A stretch of DNA of 43,031 nucleotides from Anaerolineae bacterium (GCA_017303655.1 JAFLCE010000027.1:1-43031); one strand, 5' to 3'; shown: positions 14,602 through 24,253, counted from the first letter of the stretch. Made by a program: numbers and translations. Notes: generated from the letters alone by a model not told the origin.

Positions 14602-16395
14602 CTAATAAACTCTGGCTTTCGGTTGATGTTTCGTGATAACGACCGGCTTGTAATTGATCTCAAGCTTTCCATTCTTCTTCGCGATCAAGGTGTGCTTCAG
14701 CCAATTGGAATCATCACGGTCAGGATAATCTTCGCGTGAATGTCCTCCACGGCTTTCTTTGCGGTTCAACGCACTGGCTGCCACCACTTCCGCGATCTCA
14801 AGCAGGTTGCCAAGCTCCCACGCATTCAAGAGCTCAGTGTTGAACATCTTGCCGGTGTCGCTGACTTTCACATCCTTGAAACGCTTCTGAAGTTCATGCA
14901 CCTTTTCAAGCGCCGAAGCCATGTCCTTCTCGTTGCGATAAATACCGACATCCGCGAACATGACGTTCTTCATTTCATTGCCGATGTCGTAGGCGTTTTC
15001 CTTACCGGATGCAGACTTCAACGCCTCCAACTCGGACCGGATGGCTGAGTCAGCGTTCTCGGGCAGTTTCGTCCACTCAGCCGACTTGGCATGTTCTGCT
15101 GCGCGCAGACCCGCATGTTTACCGAACACGACGAGATCAAGCAACGAGTTCGTCCCCAAACGATTCGCACCATGAACAGATACACAAGCACATTCACCCG
15201 CCGCAAAAAGACCGGGAACGTTCGTACCTTTATCGTCCACTACCACTTCGCCATACTTGTTGGTGGGAATACCGCCCATCGCATAATGAGCCGTCGGTTG
15301 AATGGGCATCATTTGGGTAACAGGATCCACTCCGAGGTAGACGCGGCAGAAATCCACGATGTCAGGAATCTTCGTCAGAACGGTTTCACCAGTAATAATT
15401 AAGGGAGAGCCGTCTGGGTTGGTGCGTCCATCTTCGGCTGCAAACTTATTCACCGTCTCAGGGCGGATATCCAAATAGACATAGTTCTTGCCATCGATAC
15501 CGCGACCTTCTTTGATCTCGGTGTAGATCGCGCGTGAAACCACATCACGTGAAGCGAGGTCTTTCACGGTCGGCGCATACTTCGGCATGAAGCGTTCGCC
15601 CTTGCCGTTGATGAGCACCGCACCTTCGCCGCGCGCGCCTTCGGTGATGAGAATGCCAAGCTTGTAAATGCCGGTTGGGTGAAATTGGAAGAACTCCATG
15701 TCTTCAAGTGGAAGTCCCTTGCGCAATAACATCGCCGCGCCGTCGCCGGTGTAAGCATAGGCATTCGAAGTCACTTCAAAGATACGACCAAACCCGCCGG
15801 TGGCAAACACAATGGACTTGGCATGGAAGGTATGCAACTCACCCGTGGCAAGTTCAATTGCCACAATGCCCGCAGCCTTGCCGTCCACCATGATGAAATC
15901 GAGCGCCTGATATTCGTCGAAGAAGGTCACATCATTTTTGATGCATTGCTGATACAGCGTCTGCAGAATCATGTGACCGGTACGGTCCGCTGCATGAGCA
16001 GCTCTTCTCACGGGTTTGCCGGTTTCATTATTGGTGTGCCCGCCAAACGGTCGCTGTGAGATGCGTCCGCTGGGGGTGCGGTCGAAGGGCAAACCCATAT
16101 GTTCCAGTTCCAGCACCGCAGCGATCGCTTCATTCGTCATGAACTCGATAGCATCCTGGTCACCGAGATAATCGGAACCTTTGACGGTGTCATACATGTG
16201 CCACTCGGGTTTGTCTTCTTCATAATTACCAAGCGCCGCAGAGATGCCGCCCTGTGCCGCGCCCGTATGCGAACGGGTGGGATACATCTTGCTAATCACC
16301 GCAGTCTTCGCCGTCTTGGAGGCATATAGACCCGCCATGAGTCCTGCTCCGCCGCCGCCAATCACGATCACTTCAAATTGATGAACATTTGCCAT
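14602..16395 (-). CDS. sdhA: Complex II flavoprotein subunit A (operon 1)
   Basis: The 597-aa subunit begins with a Rossmann FAD motif ([10 protein letters not shown]) and has the covalent-FAD His in [16 protein letters not shown]. Substrate-site residues are seen in [31 protein letters not shown] and the C-terminal [12 protein letters not shown]. It oxidises succinate to fumarate, or the reverse. The FAD loop (SHTGAAQGG) is close to the SdhA type. The start at 16395 is chosen over an upstream in-frame Met (16482) because AAGGAA lies just before it and the extra residues would overlap sdhD. Confidence 0.95.
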   Translation of the reverse strand: MANVHQFEVIVIGGGGAGLMAGLYASKTAKTAVISKMYPTRSHTGAAQGGISAALGNYEEDKPEWHMYDTVKGSDYLGDQDAIEFMTNEAIAAVLELEHMGLPFDRTPSGRISQRPFGGHTNNETGKPVRRAAHAADRTGHMILQTLYQQCIKNDVTFFDEYQALDFIMVDGKAAGIVAIELATGELHTFHAKSIVFATGGFGRIFEVTSNAYAYTGDGAAMLLRKGLPLEDMEFFQFHPTGIYKLGILITEGARGEGAVLINGKGERFMPKYAPTVKDLASRDVVSRAIYTEIKEGRGIDGKNYVYLDIRPETVNKFAAEDGRTNPDGSPLIITGETVLTKIPDIVDFCRVYLGVDPVTQMMPIQPTAHYAMGGIPTNKYGEVVVDDKGTNVPGLFAAGECACVSVHGANRLGTNSLLDLVVFGKHAGLRAAEHAKSAEWTKLPENADSAIRSELEALKSASGKENAYDIGNEMKNVMFADVGIYRNEKDMASALEKVHELQKRFKDVKVSDTGKMFNTELLNAWELGNLLEIAEVVAASALNRKESRGGHSREDYPDRDDSNWLKHTLIAKKNGKLEINYKPVVITKHQPKARVY

Positions 16396-16406
16396 GAATA
16401 ATTCCT

Positions 16407-16847
16407 TTATGCCGTCCAGATGATATACAACCCGGCAGCCATTACAACAAAGAACATTGCCATGTTGCCGTAGCGGACCCAATTACGACCCGTGGCAGAA
16501 GCAACATAATCATCCAGGATCACGATCACACCGTGGATGCCATGTGCCAAGCCAGTAAGGAACATGCCGCTCGCCAACACACGCCAAAAAACACTTGCCC
16601 ATGGAGCAATATCTGGCACGTTGGTGTATTCCACATGCCCAGGGTTCGAGATCAATGCCCAGCGTACAACCTCAACAAAGGTCATATCGTTCGCTGCGCC
16701 CATCATGATCGCGCCAACCACCGCAACGAAAATGAAGAAATACATACCCAACGCAGTCAGGCGGGTGAAGACCCACATGAAGGTCTCAAAGCTCATGCCG
16801 CGTTTATTGAGGGGGACGATTCGAGGTTTTGCCTGTACGCTGCTCAT
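16407..16847 (-). CDS. sdhD: Complex II membrane anchor D (operon 1)
   Basis: This 146-aa protein has three transmembrane helices. The first follows [17 protein letters not shown], with the R that lines the quinone site in anchor subunits. The second contains [15 protein letters not shown], whose His is the usual heme b ligand. It is translated right after sdhC: the sdhC stop and sdhD start share one base (TAATG). A GGAGG lies before the ATG. Confidence 0.88.
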   Translation of the reverse strand: MSSVQAKPRIVPLNKRGMSFETFMWVFTRLTALGMYFFIFVAVVGAIMMGAANDMTFVEVVRWALISNPGHVEYTNVPDIAPWASVFWRVLASGMFLTGLAHGIHGVIVILDDYVASATGRNWVRYGNMAMFFVVMAAGLYIIWTA

Positions 16848-17236
16848 TACAACCTCCCGATCGCGGTGGTGACCACACTAATCGCTGCGAAACCAAACAA
16901 TATAATGAATACAACCCATTCGATCATGATCGCAGTGCGGTGATACGGAATTAATTTCTGGGGAAACAAGTCGAGAATGGTGATGCGCAGTCCGTTCAGC
17001 GCATGGAACAAGACGCAGAAAAGAATGAAGATCTGGAAAGGCGGACTCATATAGATGTCGTTAATGAAGTCGCCAATTGCCCAGCCTTGCTTCTCGACGA
17101 ACGTTGCGAGAATATGCGTAGTGATGAAAATTGCCATTCCCGCCCCGCCAATGCGGTGCAAGATAAATGTCAAATAGGGACCCTGTCCCTTATACCGCAG
17201 TGCAGTCGAGAGCGGTACATTTCTTTTCAAGCCCAT
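16847..17236 (-). CDS. sdhC: Complex II cytochrome b anchor C (operon 1)
   Basis: At 129 aa with three transmembrane helices this is a typical SdhC. Motifs are YLTFILHRIGGAGMAIFITTH (HRxxG at the quinone site) and VLFHALNGLRITILDLF (heme-ligand His followed by NGxR). GGAGG lies before the ATG. It is the first gene of operon 1 (C-D-A-B); promoter candidates upstream are weak. Confidence 0.92.
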   Translation of the reverse strand: MGLKRNVPLSTALRYKGQGPYLTFILHRIGGAGMAIFITTHILATFVEKQGWAIGDFINDIYMSPPFQIFILFCVLFHALNGLRITILDLFPQKLIPYHRTAIMIEWVVFIILFGFAAISVVTTAIGRL

Positions 17237-17346
17237 TGAAGCCTCCGATTGAAATAATTGGAACGTCCTATTTTACTCTCTGATTTCCTGAATCGCGAGT
17301 TAAACAGTGCTAAGTGAAGTTGGACAAATGGCTATACACAAAATAA

Positions 17347-17376
17347 ATAAGCCGTATTCTTAATGATACGGCTTAT
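17347..17376 (-). terminator. Terminator of complex II operon 2
   Basis: ATAAGCCGTAT and its exact complement (17347-17357 and 17366-17376) form an 11-bp stem followed on the minus strand by a T-rich tract. It separates the two tandem complex II operons. Confidence 0.8.
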
Positions 17377-17399
17377 GGGTTACCAGCGAGTTATGCTAC

Positions 17400-18227
17400 T
17401 TACTTTGTTACCGTCCGTGGCGGCGGAGCAAACTCTTCGATCTGCTTGACCACATCCGCTAGCGGCATGACCTTTGAGAGATGCTTCTCCTTTTTACCGA
17501 AGCCAATGCTGTCCAGCACCAACGTGCGCTTCAACAACTGGATGCCAAGAGCCGGGTCCACACCTTTGGGACAGGCTTGCGAACAAGCCCCCGCCATGTG
17601 ACATTGATACGGTCCATGGAATGCGTCCAATGCAACAAGGCGTTCTTGCAAACCACAGTCACGGCTATCGACCGTGTAACGGTAGGCTTGAGCGAGGGCT
17701 TGAGGTCCAAGAAAAAGCGGATCTGTTGCCACGGTAGGACAAGCCGCCAAGCATAATCCGCATTTGATGCAGAAGGTGAATTGGCTGTACTCGTCGCGCT
17801 GTTCAACAGACTGAATGAATTCACCCGTCGGTTCATCAATTTCTTTTGAGTTGGTATGAATGATGAATGGTTTGATTGCCGCGTGCTTTTCGATCAACGG
17901 TTCTAAATTTGGCACAAGGTCTTTGACGTTGTCATAGTTCGGAAGCGGCGCGACCGTGACCACATCGGTATTCAAATGCAACACCTGAGTTTGGCAGGCG
18001 AGCATGGGCAAGTCATTGATGAACATGCCGCACGATCCGCAGACTCCCATGCGGCAGGATGAACGCCATGCGAGAGTCGGCGCCTGTTCAGCTTTGATCT
18101 CGTGCAATGCTTCCAACACAGTCATGCCATCGTGGACGTTAAGTTTATGCTCCTCCCAATGCGGAGCCGTGTCTTTATCCGGGTCGTAGCGGCGAACTTT
18201 GAACGTGATAAGTTTTGTATCAGCCAT
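17400..18227 (-). CDS. sdhB: Complex II iron-sulfur subunit B (operon 2)
   Basis: The 275-aa protein is the second iron-sulfur subunit, longer than the operon 1 copy by a C-terminal extension. Its clusters are all present: CRMGVCGSCGM with MLACQT for [2Fe-2S], CIKCGLCLAACP and CHMAGACSQACPKG for the [4Fe-4S] and [3Fe-4S] centres. The start at 18227 follows CGGAG and lies 2 nt after the stop of the anchor gene; the longer in-frame version (to 18314) would overlap that gene and has no ribosome site. Sequence similarity to the operon 1 copy is low, so it is not a recent duplicate. Confidence 0.94.
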   Translation of the reverse strand: MADTKLITFKVRRYDPDKDTAPHWEEHKLNVHDGMTVLEALHEIKAEQAPTLAWRSSCRMGVCGSCGMFINDLPMLACQTQVLHLNTDVVTVAPLPNYDNVKDLVPNLEPLIEKHAAIKPFIIHTNSKEIDEPTGEFIQSVEQRDEYSQFTFCIKCGLCLAACPTVATDPLFLGPQALAQAYRYTVDSRDCGLQERLVALDAFHGPYQCHMAGACSQACPKGVDPALGIQLLKRTLVLDSIGFGKKEKHLSKVMPLADVVKQIEEFAPPPRTVTK

Positions 18228-18229
18228 GT

Positions 18230-18595
18230 CTATACTCCGGGGTGGGAGAATGTCCACCAGGTAACGTAGGTGCCCAATGCAAAGATCGCAATGCCAACCA
18301 ATAAAATGCCCCAATCCACAACCTTCGCCAATACAGGCGAAAGCGGCAACTCACGGATAATGCCGCGCGTGCCATACAGTCCGTGATACAGACCCGCCGC
18401 CAGCAAAAGGATATACACAACCAATTGCGCCGTATCCTTGCCGCGCGCGATCATCGCTTCGAAGGAACGGGCTTCTTCCACACTCGTCCCGAAAAATACC
18501 GGGGCATAATGCTGAACCGCAAAATGCGCACCAAGCAAAATCGCAATAATGGGGATCACCAAAAGGTGTAAAGACCAAAGACGTGTTTCGCGCAT
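18230..18595 (-). CDS. sdhD: Complex II membrane anchor D (operon 2)
   Basis: The 121-aa protein has three transmembrane helices. It begins with LWSLHLLVIPIIAILLGAHF, has LYHGLYGTRGI in helix 2 (a His followed by GxR, as in heme-binding anchors) and ends with a Trp-rich third helix. GGAG precedes the ATG. It lies 2 nt before sdhB and is separated from sdhC by about 100 nt that hold a palindromic repeat. Confidence 0.82.
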   Translation of the reverse strand: MRETRLWSLHLLVIPIIAILLGAHFAVQHYAPVFFGTSVEEARSFEAMIARGKDTAQLVVYILLLAAGLYHGLYGTRGIIRELPLSPVLAKVVDWGILLVGIAIFALGTYVTWWTFSHPGV

Positions 18596-18616
18596 GAGAA
18601 ATCTCCTAACTTATTC

Positions 18617-18686
18617 AACCGCCAAGCACGCTAAGAACGCCAAGAAAACCTTTTTTCTCTTCGCGCCCTTTGCGCTCTTCGCGGTT
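18617..18686. repeat. AACCGCCAAG palindromic repeat inside complex II operon 2
   Basis: AACCGCCAAGCACGCTAAG at the left and CTCTTCGCGGTT at the right are imperfect complements around an A/T-rich core. Sequences of this type are common in environmental bacterial intergenic regions. Here it fills the 99-nt gap between sdhC and sdhD of an operon whose other gaps are 2 nt. Confidence 0.8.
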
Positions 18687-18694
18687 AATAGGTT

Positions 18695-19135
18695 TTACTC
18701 AAAGAACAAACTTGAACCGCCGAGTGCCATCAACAGACCCGCTAAGAGCATGATGATATAAGTCAACGGGCGGTGCTTCATAACGGATGATTTATATGGA
18801 AATATAGGTTCCTGCGGTTTACCGAGGAAGAAGCCAAGTTCCACCAAAAGCAAGCGCGTGCCATTCATGGCGTGGAAGACCGCCGCCGCAAACAACAAAT
18901 ATTCGATCACTTTGAACGGCGGCGATGCGAACAATGCCATCAACCCCGCCCAGGCTTCTTCACCGCGCATCCGGTTCGCTGTTTCAATAATATGCAGCAC
19001 CATGTAAGCGATCAAGCCCAACCCCGAAAGACGGTGACCGATATACAAGTATCGTTCAAAAGAATATTTACCCGCATACACCCAGCCTTTGAGTCCGAGT
19101 CGATTTTTATAAGCCGTAGGTTTATTCGTTGCCAT
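18695..19135 (-). CDS. sdhC: Complex II cytochrome b anchor C (operon 2)
   Basis: The 146-aa subunit has three transmembrane helices with SdhC motifs: YIGHRLSGLGLIAYMVLHI (HRxSG) and VFHAMNGTRLLLVELG (heme-ligand His and NGxR). It starts 2 nt after the stop of sdhA; AGGAAG inside the end of sdhA serves as its ribosome site. Confidence 0.92.
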   Translation of the reverse strand: MATNKPTAYKNRLGLKGWVYAGKYSFERYLYIGHRLSGLGLIAYMVLHIIETANRMRGEEAWAGLMALFASPPFKVIEYLLFAAAVFHAMNGTRLLLVELGFFLGKPQEPIFPYKSSVMKHRPLTYIIMLLAGLLMALGGSSLFFE

Positions 19136-19137
19136 GA

Positions 19138-20847
19138 TTAGTACTTCCTTTCAACAGGCTTCCACATCGAAATATCCACTTTGCTGTAACTCAGCTTCGG
19201 ACCTGCTTCGCTGTAATCTGCCATGGTGTGCTTCAACCAATTATCATCATCGCGCACTTTGAAATCGCGCCGCGCATGTCCACCGCGAGATTCGGTTCTT
19301 GTCAACGCACCAAGAGTCGCCACTTCGGCCACATCGATCATGAAGCCGGTTTCAATCGCGCGTTCCAAATCGGTGTTGTAACGCAGGCTTTTATCCTTGA
19401 GCGAAATTCTCTTGTAGCGTTCCTTCAACTCGCGAATTTTCTTCAAGCCCGCTTCCATCTGCTCACCGGTGCGGAAGACGCCCATCGTGGCATCGAGATT
19501 TTTTCTCAATTCTTTGCGGATCTGGTAATGGTCTTCTGTGCCAGTGGATGCGATCAACGCCTCGATCTTCCCCCATTCCTGTTCTGCCGTCTTCGGCATT
19601 TCCGGCATCGACGCATTCGCGCAATAGCGAGCCGCTTCTTCACCAGCCACACGTCCCCACACGAGACATTCCGCCGTAGAGTTCGCGCCGAGTCGATTCG
19701 CGCCATGCAGAGATACACACGAAACTTCACCCGCCGCCCAGATATTTTCCACAGGTGTATGTCCTTTGATGTCGGTATGGACGCCGCCCATGGTGTAATG
19801 TGCCACCGGGCGAATCGGAATCGGCTTCTCGATTGGGTCAAGCCCAATGTGTTTGATGGTCACTTCCCGGATGAGTGGGAGGCGTTCCAAGATTTGTTTG
19901 CGTCCGAGGTGACGCAAATCCAAATGGATGTAATCCAAACCTTCGGGACCAGGAAATCCGCGCCCGGCTTCGATTTCGGTCATTTCTGAACGAGAGACCA
20001 TGTCGCGCGGAGCGAGTTCCATCTTCGATGGGGCATACGCGCCCATGAAGCGTTCGTCTTTATTGTTGAGTAACGTCCCGCCTTCACCGCGGCAGGCTTC
20101 GGTCATCAGAATGCCGCTGGGGATTAATCCGGTTGGATGGAATTGGATGAACTCCATATCCTTGAGAGTCAACCCGGCGCGATATGCCATTGCCAAGCCA
20201 TCGCCGGTGACAGTTTCAGAGTAGGTTGTGAAACCGAATATTTGACCCGCTCCGCCCGTCGCGAGGATGAGCGCCTTGCCGCGAATCAAAACGAACTTGC
20301 CATTGATCATGTCGATCATAGCCAAGCCCGCGAAACGATTATTTTCTATAAGAATGGATGTGACGAAGCCTTCATCATAACGATTGATCTTCTTCGTATG
20401 CTTCATTAACGTGTCATACAGGGTCTGCATCTCAAGGTGACCGGTCTTATCCGCCGCGAAGACCGCCCGCGGATAGGTATGCCCGCCGAACGGACGCTGC
20501 GCAATGTGCCCATCTTCTGTGCGCGACCAGGGGATGCCCCAATGGTCGAGGTGCAGAATTTCCTTGGGCATCTCATGCACAAAAAAATCCACAACGTTTT
20601 GGTCCGCCAAAAAGTCTGAACCTTTGACCGTATCCCACGCGTGGAGTTCGTAACTGTCGCCCATGTCCTGTCGCATCACAGCGGCTGTCCCGCCTTCGGC
20701 TGCGACCGAGTGAGCGCGCATCAATTGAAGCTTTGATACGAGTGCAATATCCAACTCCCCCTTGCTTTGCTTGGCAGCTTCCAGCGCAGCTCGTAAGCCC
20801 GCCAGACCCGTGCCCAAGATGATCAGATCGTGATTATAGACTTCCAT
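19138..20847 (-). CDS. sdhA: Complex II flavoprotein subunit A (operon 2)
   Basis: The 569-aa flavoprotein has the FAD motif LGTGLAGLRAAL and a covalent-FAD loop MRAHSVAAEGGTAAV. Catalytic-site stretches are FHPTGLIPSGILMTEACRGEG, RPVAHYTMGG and ESRGGHARRDF. The FAD loop is nearer to FrdA (SHTVAAEGG in E. coli) than to the SdhA-like SHTGAAQGG of operon 1. A division into fumarate reductase (this operon) and succinate dehydrogenase (operon 1) is therefore possible but not proven. GAGGAGAAATAC precedes the ATG. It is the first gene of operon 2 (A-C-D-B). Confidence 0.94.
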   Translation of the reverse strand: MEVYNHDLIILGTGLAGLRAALEAAKQSKGELDIALVSKLQLMRAHSVAAEGGTAAVMRQDMGDSYELHAWDTVKGSDFLADQNVVDFFVHEMPKEILHLDHWGIPWSRTEDGHIAQRPFGGHTYPRAVFAADKTGHLEMQTLYDTLMKHTKKINRYDEGFVTSILIENNRFAGLAMIDMINGKFVLIRGKALILATGGAGQIFGFTTYSETVTGDGLAMAYRAGLTLKDMEFIQFHPTGLIPSGILMTEACRGEGGTLLNNKDERFMGAYAPSKMELAPRDMVSRSEMTEIEAGRGFPGPEGLDYIHLDLRHLGRKQILERLPLIREVTIKHIGLDPIEKPIPIRPVAHYTMGGVHTDIKGHTPVENIWAAGEVSCVSLHGANRLGANSTAECLVWGRVAGEEAARYCANASMPEMPKTAEQEWGKIEALIASTGTEDHYQIRKELRKNLDATMGVFRTGEQMEAGLKKIRELKERYKRISLKDKSLRYNTDLERAIETGFMIDVAEVATLGALTRTESRGGHARRDFKVRDDDNWLKHTMADYSEAGPKLSYSKVDISMWKPVERKY

Positions 20848-21110
20848 GTATTTCTCCTCGTAAAACGATGAAGAATCACCAAATTAGATTTTATTGTAGG
20901 ATTTTTAGAGGTGTTTAGTTAGTGATGATTGTCACCGAATGGGAGGACGGATTGTCAAAATATGGACGATGGGCAGTTAATCCTATTTGGCTACAAAGAC
21001 TAGAATGGGGCATAACCACACAACTTTCAGTCTCCCTGTTTCAATTCAGTACACTATAATTCAAAAACTTAATCCGTCGTTTCGTCACAACATATTTAGG
21101 AGAGATAGTC
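20848..21110. promoter_or_regulatory. Divergent promoter region, complex II operon 2 and DUF4383 operon
   Basis: This 263-nt spacer separates divergent genes. Toward the plus strand a TATAAT is at 21055-21060 with a poor -35, and AGGAG lies before the ATG at 21111. Toward the minus strand a TACAAT-like -10 is near 20895 and AGGAG lies before the ATG at 20847. No clear operator palindrome is seen. Confidence 0.5.
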
Positions 21111-21566
21111 ATGACTAGCATGAATAGGCTAACCCGTTATTTTGCGCTTGTTGTTGGGGTTGCATTTATCATGGCGGGCGTTGCCGGCTTTATTCCCTTC
21201 TTTACCCCGCCCGCACCCGCAGATGCTCCGCACCTGACCATGGATTCAAACTATGGTTTTTTGCTCGGGATGTTTCCCGTCAATACACCACATAGTATCT
21301 TCCATTTTTCAGTTGGGGTCTTTGGTATCTATGCCTTTCGCACGTACTCACTATCACGCATGTTCTCCCGCTTTCTTGGTGTGACTCTTGCCATCCTGAC
21401 CATTATGGGAGCCATCCCGCAACTTCACACCAGTTTTGGCTTTTTCCCGTTATACGGTCACGACATCTGGCTGCATGGGCTGGAAGCCGTACTTGGTTTG
21501 TATTTGGGTTTCTTCGCCCATGCAGATGAGCAGGAGACGAAACATGTTCGACAAATCGCCCAATAA
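21111..21566 (+). CDS. DUF4383 membrane protein
   Basis: The 151-aa protein has four transmembrane helices. The loop after helix 1 and the start of helix 2 contain GMFPVNTPHSIFHFSVGVFGI, the G-x-F/W-P-V-N-x-x-H motif of DUF4383 proteins. Function is unknown. AGGAG precedes the ATG. It overlaps the following gene by 23 nt, so this is the first gene of a three-gene operon with an uncharacterised membrane protein and an FKBP. Confidence 0.85.
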   Translation: MTSMNRLTRYFALVVGVAFIMAGVAGFIPFFTPPAPADAPHLTMDSNYGFLLGMFPVNTPHSIFHFSVGVFGIYAFRTYSLSRMFSRFLGVTLAILTIMGAIPQLHTSFGFFPLYGHDIWLHGLEAVLGLYLGFFAHADEQETKHVRQIAQ

Positions 21567-22392
21567 TCTGCCAGTCCCATCCTTCCTTCGGCTTGTGACA
21601 GGCATCGAATGCTGCGTCGTTTTTACGGCAGCATTTTTATTGTTCTTCCTACCTGACTTTGCTGAAACGGTGTGGGCGTGGTCGATCCCTCCCTTCAATG
21701 CCCGCTTCGTCGGTGCGATCTATTTCGCAGCATATATTCCCCTAATTATTTTCTGGCTACACCCACGTTGGATGCCGGGAAGACTAGTACTCTGGCTGAT
21801 CTTTGTATTCACCAGTCTGATCATGATTGCCATGCTCATACACTGGGATGCTTTTCTCTGGGAACGTCCTGCCACTTACATTGTCTTTTGGCCGCTTTAC
21901 ATTTTCCTGCCCGTCAATTCAGCCATCTTCCTTTACCAGTCGCGTGGAGTTGAAATCTCGAACGCAACAGATATATCCAGGAGTTGGCAGATAACCCTGA
22001 AAGCCTTTGCTTTGCTAACAGGTGCATATGGTTTGGCGCTATTATTCATCCCTGAACTATTGACCCGTTTCTGGCCCTGGACTGTGGATGCCTTCCACGC
22101 CCGCATCTATGCCTCAGCCTTTGTCACACCCGCCGTAGGCGCCTGGATCATTGCCAGTAGACGGAGCGCCGCTTCGGAAATCCTTATCATTGGATTAAAT
22201 CTGCTGGCAGGCGGTATACTGCCCATTCTTGGAATACTCTTAGCAAACACCAGTGTGCCGCCGGAACGTCAGATCGACTTTAACAACCCTGGCACTTGGG
22301 TTTTCCTCCTGATCTTCCTGATGACAGGCATCATGGGCATGATGCAAATCATGTTGGCATTCCAAAACTCAAACAAACTGGAGAACAAATGA
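21544..22392 (+). CDS. Uncharacterised eight-helix membrane protein
   Basis: From the ATG at 21544 (preceded by GCAGGAGACG) the product is 282 aa with about eight hydrophobic helices. Two halves look similar: [25 protein letters not shown] in the first and [24 protein letters not shown] in the second, so an internal duplication of a four-helix unit is likely. No family is recognised. Its stop overlaps the start of the FKBP gene (ATGA). Confidence 0.7.
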   Translation: MFDKSPNNLPVPSFLRLVTGIECCVVFTAAFLLFFLPDFAETVWAWSIPPFNARFVGAIYFAAYIPLIIFWLHPRWMPGRLVLWLIFVFTSLIMIAMLIHWDAFLWERPATYIVFWPLYIFLPVNSAIFLYQSRGVEISNATDISRSWQITLKAFALLTGAYGLALLFIPELLTRFWPWTVDAFHARIYASAFVTPAVGAWIIASRRSAASEILIIGLNLLAGGILPILGILLANTSVPPERQIDFNNPGTWVFLLIFLMTGIMGMMQIMLAFQNSNKLENK

Positions 22393-22724
22393 AAACAGAC
22401 AGCGGACTTGAATACATTGAAGTGGAAACCGGAACCGGCGCCCAAGCCACAGCGGGCAAAACCGTCAGTGTGCATTACACAGGTAAATTTCAGGATGGAA
22501 GCGTCTTCGATAGCTCCATCCCGCGCGGCGAACCGCTCGATTTCAAACTCGGAGCGGGTCAGGTCATCAAAGGCTGGGACGAAGGCATTGCGCTGATGAA
22601 GGTCGGCGGCAAAGCCCAGCTCATCATCCCTGCGAACCTCGCCTACGGCGAACGCGGCGCAGGCGGAGTCATTCCCCCAAATGCGACTTTGGTCTTCGAC
22701 GTTGAATTGGTGGCTGTAAAGTAG
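22389..22724 (+). CDS. FKBP-type peptidyl-prolyl isomerase
   Basis: The 111-aa protein is one FKBP domain without signal peptide: [56 protein letters not shown] and [13 protein letters not shown]. The residues of the proline-binding pocket (Y, F, D, V-I, W, Y, F) are all there. It should catalyse cis-trans isomerisation of Xaa-Pro bonds in the cytoplasm. The ATGA overlap with the preceding membrane protein gene fixes the start. Its stop codon falls at the edge of a palindromic repeat. Confidence 0.93.
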   Translation: MKTDSGLEYIEVETGTGAQATAGKTVSVHYTGKFQDGSVFDSSIPRGEPLDFKLGAGQVIKGWDEGIALMKVGGKAQLIIPANLAYGERGAGGVIPPNATLVFDVELVAVK

Positions 22725-22780
22725 GGGCGACCCGTCAAAAACGAATATCACCATGTTACGCAAGGAGAGGGTCGCCCTTC
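22721..22780. repeat. GTAGGGGCGACC palindromic repeat
   Basis: AGGGGCGACCC (22723-22733) and GGGTCGCCCTT (22769-22779) are near-complementary. The TAG stop of the FKBP gene (22722-22724) lies in its first bases. Repeats with this GTAGGGGCGACC end are, to my knowledge, common in Chloroflexota and other phyla. Confidence 0.75.
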
Positions 22781-22786
22781 CGAGTA

Positions 22787-22828
22787 AAATAAAAAGGTCG
22801 GGACTTTTCAGTCCCGACCTTTTTATTT
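22787..22828. terminator. Bidirectional terminator with a 19-bp stem
   Basis: AAATAAAAAGGTCGGGACT and its complement flank a 4-nt loop between the convergent FKBP and MFS genes. Confidence 0.9.
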
Positions 22829-24100
22829 CTGTGCTTCTTCTTGCGTGGACTGTACAAATGTTATCGTCCGTCCGATCCACCAGACCAAGCCAGCCCCGAT
22901 GGCGAACAAGACCATGTTCAATGCAAAAGGCAAGGAACGGTCAATTGCCGAGAGTTGACCGGCAATCCAACCAAAGGGAGAAATCACGAGGATCAACGCC
23001 ACATATACCATCGCCGTGACCCGAGCGCGCTCGTGGGAGTCCATCGAAACCGCCAGCAGGGACTCTGCCATTGGGTTGACGAATGCCGCAGCGACACCTT
23101 CCAAAATCACACTGAGCGACAACCACAAAATAGATTGAGGCGGCATAAAGACCAATAACGCCTGGCTGGCAAAGAAAGCGCCGAAGCCCACCCAAAGCGG
23201 CATGCGATAATTACGAATGTTCGTCAGGCTTGGACCCAGCAAGAAAAACCCGGCAGTCATCACGATGGAGCGTAAGGCGACATAGATTGAGATATCAGAA
23301 TCCGCGAAACCCAGCTTGGTGGTAAACAGCACACCCCAAAAACTTCCGCTGACCGTGGTGTAGATGTTCGTGATGATCATCAAAGACAAGGCGGCGAGAA
23401 TCGGTTTGGAATGCAGCACCTCAAAGAAAACCGTACGATACTCACCCAATAGTTCAGGGATCGAGCGCTGCTTCGTTTCTTGCATGCGTTGCACGCCGCG
23501 TACGGTCTCATGCGAATAGATATACAAGATGATGGCTTTGGCGCTCAAGACAACAAAACCAAAAATGAACAAGCCGCGTACCGCGGGGATCAAGCCGTAA
23601 CGGTTCACGAACCAGCCGCCGATGGGCGCAAAAAAAGCGGAGCTGACCGCGAAGATCATGATCCACGTCCAGATGTGCACGAGATGTCGTTCTTCAGCGT
23701 CCTCGACCATCAGGCAAGTCCATGCCGTATGAGAGATGCGCCATAAACCGTTCATGGCGGCAGCCGCAGCAAAATAGCGGATGTCCTGTGCGACTGCCCA
23801 GATCAGGCAGGGAATGCTCCAGCAGACCAAGTCACCGATAAAGAGCGAAAGCCGCCGCCCGAATTTATCTACAAGGACTCCGCTCAGCAATGCAGAAAAG
23901 ACCTGCAAGACCAGCCCTAAACTGGCAATGCTGCCGATCTGTTGATCGTTCATGCCGAGCGCGATCATGTAGACCGAGAAAAACGGCGCGAATAGATTAT
24001 AGGGAATCCCAAACATCACTTCGGTGAGTACCGTGACGCGCGGATTGCCCTTCAATTCAAACAAGGACTTCATAAGCGGGTGAGTTGTAAGCAATGACAT
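22823..24100 (-). CDS. Major facilitator superfamily transporter
   Basis: From the ATG at 24100 the protein is 425 aa with about twelve transmembrane helices and a central cytoplasmic loop (about 185-205). The MFS loop 2-3 motif is present as SGVLVDKFGRRLSLF (G-x-x-x-D-x-x-G-R-R). A repeat of it between helices 8 and 9 is degenerate. The substrate cannot be told. GGAG lies 9 nt before this ATG; the longer frame to 24154 lacks a ribosome site. Confidence 0.87.
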   Translation of the reverse strand: MSLLTTHPLMKSLFELKGNPRVTVLTEVMFGIPYNLFAPFFSVYMIALGMNDQQIGSIASLGLVLQVFSALLSGVLVDKFGRRLSLFIGDLVCWSIPCLIWAVAQDIRYFAAAAAMNGLWRISHTAWTCLMVEDAEERHLVHIWTWIMIFAVSSAFFAPIGGWFVNRYGLIPAVRGLFIFGFVVLSAKAIILYIYSHETVRGVQRMQETKQRSIPELLGEYRTVFFEVLHSKPILAALSLMIITNIYTTVSGSFWGVLFTTKLGFADSDISIYVALRSIVMTAGFFLLGPSLTNIRNYRMPLWVGFGAFFASQALLVFMPPQSILWLSLSVILEGVAAAFVNPMAESLLAVSMDSHERARVTAMVYVALILVISPFGWIAGQLSAIDRSLPFALNMVLFAIGAGLVWWIGRTITFVQSTQEEAQK

Positions 24101-24215
24101 GAAAAGATTCTCCAAAAGCCGTGTGACTATATCGTATATTTCTCTTCTTGCCAATTAAGTACTGTCAAAAATGAGGAAAACTAGCAGGCACCGTGTGCTT
24201 CTCTGCCGAAAGCTC

Positions 24216-24244
24216 TTGACAGGCTATTTAGCACGAGGTATTAT
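24216..24244 (+). promoter_or_regulatory. Strong sigma-70 promoter of the ArsR-AHSA1 operon
   Basis: TTGACA (24216-24221), a 17-bp spacer and TATTAT (24239-24244). It is the best promoter match in the window. Confidence 0.85.
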
Positions 24245-24253
24245 ACAAACTGG

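Noticed and set aside
13853-14605. A 250-codon plus-strand frame
   Set aside because: Antisense to sdhB of operon 1; no domain and no ribosome site.
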